DNA of 64,000 bases from a virus. Position 1 is the stretch's first letter, and each line of letters starts with the position of its first letter. The notes below the pieces were generated by a model that worked only from the letters and a program-made list of their open reading frames with translations, searched no databases and was not told the origin of the DNA. This document shows, one piece after another, positions 7,542 to 13,760 of this stretch. The position numbers and the translations under genes are program-made. The stretch lies in the IMG/VR virus record IMGVR_UViG_3300032241_001154, positions 1 through 64,000 of that record; one strand, 5' to 3'.

Positions 7542-8401
7542 TACAGGTGCCTCTTCATGAAGTTCTCGATGGCGGTGAGTGCGTTCCCAGCCTTGTTGGG
7601 TGCTGGGGCAACAGTCTCGCTGATTCCAGCGCCCGTGTCAAGGAAGTCTTGGTAGCGGAGAGACGAGCCGAAGAACGTTGCGCCGTGGAGTGTGTACATC
7701 TCTGGTTCACCACGACGGCTTGCGGCATAGTTCTCGGTGGCCTGCATCAAGCGCACCACGGTTTCACCAGCACGGATGCGAGCAACGAAGTTTTCCTGTG
7801 CCTTGCCTTTGTTGATTTTGCGTGGGTAGAGCCGCCAGACTTCCTCGAACTCTGCCGAGTACGGCTTCTCCCTCTCTGCCCGTTCGGATTTCACTGGCTC
7901 GGAAATGTGTCCGTCGCCCGATTTTTCGGGTGACGCAAAAGAACTATCTTCAGTACTTACTTCATTCAGTACTTGCTTTGATTCAGTACTTACTAAGTGG
8001 GGCACTTCACCGTTGACGGTGGAACCGTGCACGGTTGAGCCGTTGACGGTAAACCCGTCCACGGTTTCATCAGGGATTATGCGGATTTCACTGCCTATAG
8101 CGACCTCGTGCACCACTCGTTCGACGTGCGAGAACTGGCCTTTTTCGTCGTTGATGCGCTGTCCGTTGTTGGTGATGTAGCCGAGGGCTTCCAACTCGCT
8201 GAGGATGGTGAGGACTTTCTCCTTCTTGGCCTTGGGCGATTCCTTCACGAGGTGATTCACCATGATGACCCAGTTGTCGGGCTTCGAGATGAGGTAGGCG
8301 AGCATGCCCTTGGCTTCCCATGAGAGCCGAGCGTCGTTGAGGGTGACGTTGGGCATGATGGTGAAAGACTGGCGAGTGACGGATGGACTGCGACGTATCA
8401 C
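7541..8401 (-). CDS. Replication initiator-like protein (HTH N-terminus), contains putative origin
   Basis: This 286-residue protein has an N-terminal winged-helix/HTH domain of the phage replication type (ARLSWEAKGMLAYLISKPDNW, then KEKVLTILSELEALGYI). A low-complexity linker with repeated TVNGS-like units follows (about 115-140), and the C-terminal domain has the pattern FEEVWRLYPRK...K....F, ending in ATFFG...RYQDF, typical of initiator/helicase-loader partners. The start is GTG 8401, chosen because AAAAGGAG lies just upstream; the frame continues to an ATG at 8569, but that extension looks non-coding. As in lambda O, the iterons lie in the middle of the gene, where the protein is a linker. 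Confidence 0.75.
   Translation of the reverse strand: MIRRSPSVTRQSFTIMPNVTLNDARLSWEAKGMLAYLISKPDNWVIMVNHLVKESPKAKKEKVLTILSELEALGYITNNGQRINDEKGQFSHVERVVHEVAIGSEIRIIPDETVDGFTVNGSTVHGSTVNGEVPHLVSTESKQVLNEVSTEDSSFASPEKSGDGHISEPVKSERAEREKPYSAEFEEVWRLYPRKINKGKAQENFVARIRAGETVVRLMQATENYAASRRGEPEMYTLHGATFFGSSLRYQDFLDTGAGISETVAPAPNKAGNALTAIENFMKRHL
7949..8066. repeat. Putative replication origin: three 13-mers plus four 15-bp iterons
   Basis: Four copies of CCGTnnACGGT begin at 8011, 8026, 8041 and 8056, an exact 15-base period; each copy is palindromic around its centre. Directly beside them are three 13-base direct repeats of TTCAGTACTTRCT at 7949, 7965 and 7982, richer in A and T. Iterons plus an adjacent easily melted repeat block, inside the initiator gene, is the layout of the lambda origin in gene O. 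The function is inferred, but the repeats are directly visible. The encoded peptide is low-complexity, which suggests DNA rather than protein selection. Confidence 0.75.
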
Positions 8402-8603
8402 GGCGATACTCCTTTTGCTACGGGGTGGTGATGATACACGACCAGTGTCCAGTGCTGGTGCACGGTTTAGGGAGAAACTGTATGCGTTTTTTGCCCGACC
8501 ACAAGATGTGGTGGAATGCGGTTGCGGCCCCCTACATGTTGTGTTTGCCAAGCATGTGAAGTTTGTCACAAGTTGGTGAACCGCTGAGCGGCCCTAGAAC
8601 GCC

Positions 8604-8644
8604 AAAATCCCCTGCACCCACGTCGTCACAGGTGCAGGGGATTT
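8604..8644 (-). terminator. Intrinsic terminator after the Sak4-like gene
   Basis: A perfect 14-base-pair stem (AAATCCCCTGCACC at 8605-8618 with its complement at 8631-8644) encloses a 12-base loop. In the leftward direction it is followed by ATTTTGG. It lies about 40 bases past the stop of the RecA-like gene and separates it from the initiator operon. Confidence 0.8.
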
Positions 8645-8684
8645 GGATGGCACACAGGGGCGTTTAGACCCCTCTGGCGGTCAA

Positions 8685-9599
8685 CTACTCAGGAACTACG
8701 TCCTCGGTTGGCTCGTCCTCTTCGATGGTTGAGCACGAGGCGACCAACTCTTGGGCTTCCGACAGGCGGGCCTGCGTCAGGCTGTTCACCTTGGGCAGTC
8801 CGGCCTCGCCCCACGCCTTGGCGAGCGCACGACGCTGGGCTGGGGTCAGGGTGCGAATGCGTCCGTCGAGAACGTCACGCTCCGTGTCGGTGATGATGGG
8901 GTCACCCGACTTCAACCAAGTGTTGAAAATCTGAGCCGCTTCGGTTCCCTTGTTCGGGGCGAACACCTTGTCTGCGAGAGCCTCGCAACGTGTCTTGCCG
9001 ATGATGGTGCGGTGGTCAGTGTCCATGTCCACGACGAGGGTGAACTCGTACTCGATGCCGTCACGCTGAATGGGAGCCATGCCGACCTTGCGTGGAGCGG
9101 TGCGACCATTGTCGCCCTTCTCCAACGTGTACTCCGTCTTGGAGCGCATCGTGCTGATGATGTGACCGTTGAAGTTGAGCAACGTGTCAACCATGCGCTG
9201 CTGAATCGGCGTGCCGGTTTTCCATCCGGCAAATCCGTTGCCGCCAGCCTTCGAACCAGCCAAGTCCACAATCTCCAACAGGCCACCTGCGCCGTTGTAG
9301 AAGTGGGTGAGGCTGTCAATCACAACGACTGCGTAGCCTTCGCCCTCGGCAGCCTTCAGCACTTCGACCAAGCGGTCAGGGTGGTAGGGGGCGGACATTG
9401 ACAACGTGTCGAAGTCGAATCGGTCTGCGTACAACTTGGCGCTGTCACGCTCCGTATCAATCACGGCAATCTTCCCACCGGCGGCAAGTTCCGTCGCCCA
9501 CGCAAGTGCGCTGAACGTCTTACCCGAACCCGATGGGCCTGTCACTGCAATGCGAGCCTTGGCCTCAGCCTTAGTCGCCTTTGTAAATAATGAACTCAC
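8685..9599 (-). CDS. Sak4/RecA-like single-strand annealing ATPase
   Basis: This 304-residue protein is a RecA-fold P-loop ATPase of the phage Sak4 type, which promotes strand annealing or exchange with an SSB in phage recombination. Walker A is GPSGSGKT (residues 21-28), Walker B is AVVVIDS near 93, and a MRSKTEY segment with a conserved downstream KVGMAP..RDG.EYEF block is typical of the family. The C-terminal third has a helical segment (LTPAQRRALAKAWGEAGLP) like those that bind partner proteins or DNA. GTG 9599 is supported by GAAAGGTG. It is divergent from the rightward operon that includes a Gam-like protein, making a recombination cluster. Confidence 0.85.
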   Translation of the reverse strand: MSSLFTKATKAEAKARIAVTGPSGSGKTFSALAWATELAAGGKIAVIDTERDSAKLYADRFDFDTLSMSAPYHPDRLVEVLKAAEGEGYAVVVIDSLTHFYNGAGGLLEIVDLAGSKAGGNGFAGWKTGTPIQQRMVDTLLNFNGHIISTMRSKTEYTLEKGDNGRTAPRKVGMAPIQRDGIEYEFTLVVDMDTDHRTIIGKTRCEALADKVFAPNKGTEAAQIFNTWLKSGDPIITDTERDVLDGRIRTLTPAQRRALAKAWGEAGLPKVNSLTQARLSEAQELVASCSTIEEDEPTEDVVPE

Positions 9600-9650
9600 T
9601 GGTTCACCTTTCTCTCTCTATTACTACACAACACAACACAAGGCCCTCAT

Positions 9651-9678
9651 CTTATACGAAGGACTACACCCGTGTCCA
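9651..9678 (-). promoter_or_regulatory. Leftward promoter for the Sak4-like gene
   Basis: On the minus strand TGGACA (9673-9678) is separated by 16 bases from TATAAG (9651-9656). The predicted start gives a leader of about 45 bases rich in C and T before the GTG at 9599. The word GTGTCCAGT at the -35 side recurs near 8443. Confidence 0.6.
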
Positions 9679-9713
9679 GTCATCACCACAAAAAAGTTTC
9701 TGAAGTTATTGAC

Positions 9714-9742
9714 TTGCGTTTGTCACCCCCATGCTGTACCAT
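9714..9742 (+). promoter_or_regulatory. Rightward promoter P1 (TGTCAC family)
   Basis: TTGCGT (9714-9719) and TACCAT (9737-9742) are 17 bases apart, and the spacer carries TGTCAC followed by CCCATG. The same arrangement occurs at 10558, 11326, 61910 and, leftward, at 36571. A TTGACT at 9709 also exists but is too far from the -10. It serves the gene starting at 9785. Confidence 0.65.
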
Positions 9743-9784
9743 GGTTGAGTACCGATTTACCAACTGATTAGAAAGTGAGCAGAC

Positions 9785-10174
9785 ATGGCTGATACCCAGA
9801 GCCTTTACCAGTTCGGTGTACTCAACGCCTTCCGTGGCATTGGCACCCCCAGCGTCTACGGCATCAACAACAACGGCATCATTACGGTTGAGGTTGAACT
9901 GAACGAGGCGAAGGCAAGCATCAACGGCTTCACCACGAAGGTGATGGCGAACGAAGCCATTGACCTCGCCCAGCGAGCCTGCGGTGCGTACTCGTTGGTT
10001 GACGAGGACAAGCAGTTCGACTTCGTGGTGACGTTCCTCTCGATGCTCGTCTCGAAGTCCTACGTCCTTCAGGACGAGCCTCAGGACGATGGTGCTGATG
10101 CCATCGCTGAGCAGAACTACCTCGATGCCGACACCGAGGCGTGGCAGTTCGAGAAGGCAGGGGTGTCACTCTAA
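9785..10174 (+). CDS. Hypothetical protein, 129 aa (rightward operon)
   Basis: A soluble acidic protein with no family that I recognise. It has an N-terminal beta-rich half (YGINNNGIITVEVEL), a central helix and an acidic C-terminal tail (QDDGADAIAEQ). It is the first gene of the rightward set behind promoter P1, with AAAGTGAG before the ATG. Its stop overlaps the next start (TAATG). Position next to recombination genes suggests an early role such as host takeover or regulation of DNA metabolism, but no motif supports a specific function. Confidence 0.7.
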   Translation: MADTQSLYQFGVLNAFRGIGTPSVYGINNNGIITVEVELNEAKASINGFTTKVMANEAIDLAQRACGAYSLVDEDKQFDFVVTFLSMLVSKSYVLQDEPQDDGADAIAEQNYLDADTEAWQFEKAGVSL

Positions 10175-10542
10175 TGGGTCTGTCAATCTACAACTCCATC
10201 ACCGACCAGTGCGTCTGGTCATCGTCCTACAGTGGCTTCGGCAACTGGCGTGACGACCTTGCGAAGGCTGCCGACGTGGGCGACTGGCGCACAACTGGCA
10301 ACCCGACTGCCGATGAGGTGATGGGCTTCTGGGCGAACGCCCCCAAAGACCCACTATCGTTCGTGTTGCAGCACAGCGACTGCGACGGTTACATTTTTCC
10401 TGACAACGCCGGACGACTTGAACGTCGCTTGCGTGGTTTGCTCGATGACCTTGCTGATAGCGAGTGGTTGGACGTGACCAAGGACTTCATCAAGGCGCTC
10501 GACGAGGCGTGCAATACCAAGGCAATCTTGGTGTTCAAGTAA
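10174..10542 (+). CDS. Hypothetical protein, 122 aa
   Basis: The start is ATG 10174, overlapping the stop of the preceding gene; an upstream start in this frame would run into that gene. The sequence has a globular look (HSDCDGYIFPDNAGRLERRLRG...), with a D.DG...P..A..L...L pattern similar to small phage proteins of unknown function, and ends in a hydrophobic strand (AILVFK). No enzyme motif is recognisable. It is probably co-translated with the upstream gene. Confidence 0.7.
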   Translation: MGLSIYNSITDQCVWSSSYSGFGNWRDDLAKAADVGDWRTTGNPTADEVMGFWANAPKDPLSFVLQHSDCDGYIFPDNAGRLERRLRGLLDDLADSEWLDVTKDFIKALDEACNTKAILVFK

Positions 10543-10557
10543 ATGTGAAGAAAAGAC

Positions 10558-10587
10558 TTGACATGTGTCACAGCCATGTGGCACAAT
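10558..10587 (+). promoter_or_regulatory. Rightward promoter P2 (TGTCAC family)
   Basis: TTGACA (10558-10563) and CACAAT (10582-10587) are 18 bases apart. The spacer reads TG-TGTCACA-GCCATG, including the near-palindrome TGTGTCACA. This is the best -35 of the family. Its position just after one gene and 40 bases before the ATG at 10627 supports an active promoter with a regulated spacer. Confidence 0.75.
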
Positions 10588-10626
10588 GAGTAGGTACAGA
10601 TTTATCCAACTGATTAGGAGCACAGA

Positions 10627-11325
10627 ATGCGTTACCAGAGCCGATACAACCAAGCATCACCAAGCGAAGCCAACAACTGGGGCGTGCGTGGCACCTGCCG
10701 TTGCGGTGCAGCCGTGGTGACCGACTGCATCGGACGCAGTGCGTGCGATGAGTTCTGGGACGAGGTGCATGATGCCAAGCGTGCGTACCTCAACCCTGCG
10801 CCAGTGCAGAAGGTGTACGCCACCGAGAAGCAACTCGCCTACGCCAAGATGCTCATCACCACCGTCAAGGTTGAAGCGAAGCCTCGCAAGCGCACCTACG
10901 GTCTGACCGAAGAGCAGATTGCCATTCCGTACTACGAGGCTCCCATGACGTTCTCTCGTGTCTACTCCGTGCCCTTCGCCTCTTTCAAGAAGGAATGCAA
11001 CGAGGTGCTCGAAGCGATTGCCAAGGGCGAGCGTATCGAGATGTACAAGGTCAGCGACATCATCAGCAACCTGAAGTGGTCGAAGCAGCAGGGCCGTGGC
11101 ACCGAGAGCCTCGTGGACGTTGCTCCTAAGGCCGAGGCTCCTGCTGCCAACGTCGAGGCTCCCACGACGAAGCAGATTGGATTCATGAACGTCCTGCTGA
11201 AGAAGAAGGACGTGCCAACCGACCTGCTCGCTCAGGTCGAAGGTGCCAAGGCATCGAAGGCCAAGGCATCGAAGTTGATTGACGCACTGACCAAGTGCGC
11301 CGACAAGGTGGCAGTAAGCGCTTAG
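10627..11325 (+). CDS. Hypothetical protein, 232 aa, with zinc-ribbon-like N-terminus
   Basis: The N-terminus has a CRCGAAVVTDC cluster that may bind zinc. The middle carries TEKQLAYAKMLI and the end TTKQIGFMNVLLKKK...ASKAKASKLIDAL. This TxKQ...L...LI..L pattern recurs near C-termini of phage DNA-metabolism and single-strand DNA proteins, where it is probably a small protein- or DNA-binding motif. The linker is rich in A, E and P (APKAEAPAAN). A role with the Gam-like and Sak4-like proteins is plausible but inferred. GGAG lies upstream of the ATG. Confidence 0.65.
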   Translation: MRYQSRYNQASPSEANNWGVRGTCRCGAAVVTDCIGRSACDEFWDEVHDAKRAYLNPAPVQKVYATEKQLAYAKMLITTVKVEAKPRKRTYGLTEEQIAIPYYEAPMTFSRVYSVPFASFKKECNEVLEAIAKGERIEMYKVSDIISNLKWSKQQGRGTESLVDVAPKAEAPAANVEAPTTKQIGFMNVLLKKKDVPTDLLAQVEGAKASKAKASKLIDALTKCADKVAVSA

Positions 11326-11355
11326 TTGCGCCGTGTCACACCCATGCAGTACCGT
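11326..11355 (+). promoter_or_regulatory. Rightward promoter P3 (TGTCAC family)
   Basis: TTGCGC (11326-11331) and TACCGT (11350-11355) are 18 bases apart, with CG-TGTCACA-CCCATG in the spacer. It begins directly after the stop of the preceding gene and serves the Gam-like gene. Confidence 0.65.
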
Positions 11356-11395
11356 AGTAATGCAGTATCCCAACTAAGAGAAAGTGTCCACTGAC

Positions 11396-12040
11396 ATGAC
11401 GGCAGAAGCCACCGCAGTATCGGCAGTACCCGAAGTATCCGTATCCAACCTTGGTGAAGGCATGTCCCTCGCTGACTGGCTCATCACCGATGGGCAGCCC
11501 GACACGCTCGTCGGTTTCGAGAGCGCCGAAGGCGAGCAGGCTCAGGCTTACGCCATCACCACTGACGACGAGGCTCTGTGGGCCATGCGTCGCCTCGCTC
11601 AGGCTCAGCGTCACATTGACAAGGTGAAGGCTCAGGCTCAGGCTGAGGTTGACCGCATCAACCGCTGGGTCGAAGCGTCCACCACTGGCAACGTCCGCCT
11701 CATCGAGAAGTTTGACCGCTTGCTGGGCGACTACCTCATGGTCGTCCGTGAGGACGAGGCCGATGGGCGCAAGAAGTTGGAGTTCCCCGACGGCACGGTG
11801 TCGAGCCGTATGACCCCACCAAAGGTCGCCGTAGAGGACGTAGAAGCGTTCCTCGCTTGGGCTGAAGCCAACGGCAAGACCGAGTGGGTTCGTGTCAAGC
11901 GTGAGGCCGACGTAGCGACCATCAAGAAGGTCGTGGACTACAACGGCAACGATGTCATTGACCCCATCACTGGTGTCACCGTCGCTGGTCTGTCGCACAC
12001 CGAGGGTGGCGTGTCCATCACGGTGAAGGTGACCGACTAG
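11396..12040 (+). CDS. Mu Gam-like DNA end-protection protein
   Basis: This 214-residue protein fits the Mu Gam family: a long helical pair around residues 55-110 (MRRLAQAQRHIDKVKAQA, INRWVEAST...L..KFDRLLGDYL), then the KKLEFPDGTVSSR hairpin and the basic segment RVKREADVATIKKVV. Gam proteins coat double-strand DNA ends and block host RecBCD/AdnAB-type nucleases, which suits a phage that also encodes an annealing ATPase. I prefer ATG 11396 to GTG 11384 because the spacing from the AAGAGAAAG ribosome site matches the operon's first gene. It is the last rightward gene before two terminators. Confidence 0.8.
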   Translation: MTAEATAVSAVPEVSVSNLGEGMSLADWLITDGQPDTLVGFESAEGEQAQAYAITTDDEALWAMRRLAQAQRHIDKVKAQAQAEVDRINRWVEASTTGNVRLIEKFDRLLGDYLMVVREDEADGRKKLEFPDGTVSSRMTPPKVAVEDVEAFLAWAEANGKTEWVRVKREADVATIKKVVDYNGNDVIDPITGVTVAGLSHTEGGVSITVKVTD

Positions 12041-12048
12041 CCAAAGTT

Positions 12049-12112
12049 TCGTGGTGGGCGCAGCGAACTGTCCAACTCGGTCGTACCAGCGAGTTGCGTC
12101 CGCCACGATTTT
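12049..12112 (+). terminator. Intrinsic terminator of the rightward operon
   Basis: TCGTGGTGGGCGCA (12049-12062) pairs with TGCGTCCGCCACGA (12095-12108) with two mismatches, and TTTT follows. An inner AACT/AGTT pairing extends the hairpin. It starts 9 bases after the Gam-like stop. Confidence 0.7.
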
Positions 12113-12185
12113 CGCCACGGTGGGTGGGGCGAACTAACCAATCGGTTCGTTATCCGCTACGTCTCACCTGCCGTGCGAATAAGAC

Positions 12186-12224
12186 GATGCCCCTAGGTTT
12201 GGAATCACCAGACCTAGGGGCATC
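12186..12224. terminator. Bidirectional terminator between convergent operons
   Basis: A perfect 13-base-pair stem, GATGCCCCTAGGT (12186-12198) with ACCTAGGGGCATC (12212-12224), lies between the rightward Gam-like gene and the leftward holin-like gene, which ends at 12244. Between the two terminators is another short imperfect inverted repeat (AACTAACC/GGTTCGTT). No gene is seen in 12041-12243. Confidence 0.75.
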
Positions 12225-12243
12225 GCTATGTTGTGATGCGGAT

Positions 12244-12567
12244 TTAGTTCGTGGTAGGCGTGGTCGTCGCAGCAGGCGTGTTCAACGTTGCCGAGGTGAC
12301 ACCGATTGACGCAACCGGCTTTGTAGCCTTCACGCCAAGCAGCCGACCAAACTCAGGAACCTTCGTCTCCAAGTAGCGGATGATGATGAAGTAGCCCGAC
12401 GACACGAAGGGGAAGATGCGCTGGTACGCCTCTGCCGTGGTCAGATGGAAGCCAGCCTTGGCTCCGAGGGTGATGAACCAGCCCACGAGGACTGGGGTGA
12501 TGAAGCGGACAATCTCGTTGCCGTACTCGTCAACGACTGCGTTACCGCTTGTCTCTGGTGTTGCCAT
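12244..12567 (-). CDS. Holin-like membrane protein
   Basis: This 107-residue protein has two predicted transmembrane helices (about residues 20-40, VRFITPVLVGWFITLG, and 52-68, FPFVSSGYFIIIRYL) and a Thr/Ala/Pro-rich tail (AATTTPTTN). Size, topology and position beside a second small membrane protein at the end of the tail operon are typical of actinophage holins, which permeabilise the membrane to let out the endolysin. No holin signature is definitive. It overlaps the upstream gene by 26 bases. Confidence 0.6.
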   Translation of the reverse strand: MATPETSGNAVVDEYGNEIVRFITPVLVGWFITLGAKAGFHLTTAEAYQRIFPFVSSGYFIIIRYLETKVPEFGRLLGVKATKPVASIGVTSATLNTPAATTTPTTN

Positions 12568-12874
12568 TGCCTGTCTCCTTTGAGAGCATTAGTGGTAGGT
12601 GCACCTCGGCCTCTGTACGATGCCAGTCGAGATGCCTTTCCACCTTATCCTCAATGGTGTCGAACCGCAAGTCCATACGGGCGAAGTTCGTGTCAATGCG
12701 CTCAAATCGTAGCGTCTGCTGCTCAATCAGGTTGTCTATTTTGTGGTCAATCTTGTCTGAATCTTTGTGGTTCTGCTTGCCATTCCTGTGCGCTCCGTAC
12801 CATGCGGCGGCAGCAGTCAACGTCGCTGGGATGGCGCTGATGAGGGCTGCGGTGACGTAGGGATTGGACGGCAT
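12542..12874 (-). CDS. Small membrane protein with coiled coil, possible lysis accessory
   Basis: The protein has 110 residues: one N-terminal transmembrane helix (about 8-27, AALISAIPATLTAAAAW), a basic stop segment (HRNGKQNHK), and a coiled coil (about 40-90) with repeats of the form IDxxF..MD.RFDTIEDKVERHL. This layout occurs in phage second-holin, antiholin or spanin-like proteins. AAGG precedes the ATG. It is translated together with the holin-like gene. Confidence 0.6.
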   Translation of the reverse strand: MPSNPYVTAALISAIPATLTAAAAWYGAHRNGKQNHKDSDKIDHKIDNLIEQQTLRFERIDTNFARMDLRFDTIEDKVERHLDWHRTEAEVHLPLMLSKETGNGNTRDKR

Positions 12875-12924
12875 ACCTTGATTCTAAATCACGGTTTCCA
12901 AATCTCAGAATAATCAACCGTGCT

Positions 12925-13749
12925 TTATGCGCTCGGCCCCATGTCGTAGATGGTGAACTGCACGTTGTTGGGCGAGTTGAACTGCACCCCAGGGGCGTAG
13001 GCCGTATTGGAAGCGGCGGTGGAAACGCCGAGTTGCCATGTGAACGTGTTGTTCGGATACTTCGTTGCCCACTGACCCTTGGTCAATGCCGTGGCTGGTT
13101 CGTCTGACGCAATGATGCTGCCGTTTGTGGTGGTGATGCCATTCGTCGAGCCGCCGCTTCCAAAAGACATCCACCCCGTCACGGGCGCATAGACCGCCAG
13201 TGAAACCGTCGGACTGTACGAGGCCACACCAAGGCTCACGGTGTACGTCGCCGTCACCTCGGCCTTGTACAACCGATTGGGCAGCACGGGGGCCACCAAC
13301 GATGCGCCAGTTACCGTGAAGTAACCGCCAGAGGTTTTCACTGTGTTGATGCCTTGAAAACCAAGTGGTTTCGCCGCCGTTCCAATACTCAGCGTTTGAT
13401 GGGCGACCACTGAAATCGCTCCACCGATTTTCGTTGTGATTTGCGTTCCGGCGATTTGCTTGATGCTTCCCGACAGTGAACCGAGAACGTATGCGTCTGT
13501 TCCCGTTTGCGTAACAATGACCATTTCACCAAGGGTCGGCGTGTAGTGAGAGGCGAAGCGGCAGCCTGGGGTGGGGACATCGGAGCCAGCGAGGTAAACA
13601 CTTACCGCTGGGTAAGTGCCGCCATCACCATCATCGAATGCTGGGTCGTAGCCTGCAATGGTTGCCATGCGTTGAACATCCACGGGGGGCAGAGCATCTT
13701 GACCATTTTGCGTTAGGTGGCGAACGAGGTCGGAGTAGTCGAAGGGCAT
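12925..13749 (-). CDS. Minor tail protein with OB-fold-like N-terminus
   Basis: The N-terminal 100 residues include a beta-rich module (YPAVSVYLAG...GCRFASHYTPTLGEMVIVTQTGTDAYVLGSL) like the OB folds of tail hub or spike proteins. The remaining 170 residues are beta-rich and poor in charge, as in tail-tip adhesins. The gene is the last of the tail operon; a weak hairpin at about 12891-12930 (CACGGTT/AACCGTG) may end transcription. Role as part of the tail tip is inferred from position and composition. Confidence 0.6.
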   Translation of the reverse strand: MPFDYSDLVRHLTQNGQDALPPVDVQRMATIAGYDPAFDDGDGGTYPAVSVYLAGSDVPTPGCRFASHYTPTLGEMVIVTQTGTDAYVLGSLSGSIKQIAGTQITTKIGGAISVVAHQTLSIGTAAKPLGFQGINTVKTSGGYFTVTGASLVAPVLPNRLYKAEVTATYTVSLGVASYSPTVSLAVYAPVTGWMSFGSGGSTNGITTTNGSIIASDEPATALTKGQWATKYPNNTFTWQLGVSTAASNTAYAPGVQFNSPNNVQFTIYDMGPSA

Positions 13750-13760
13750 GGTGAGGTACT

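Noticed and set aside
8402-8569. Extension of the initiator protein to ATG 8569
   Set aside because: The extension is unlike the family and a strong AAAAGGAG lies before GTG 8401.
12150-12175. tRNA-like T-arm (GGTTCG.TATCC) between the convergent operons
   Set aside because: No acceptor stem or D- and anticodon arms can be formed; it is part of the terminator region.
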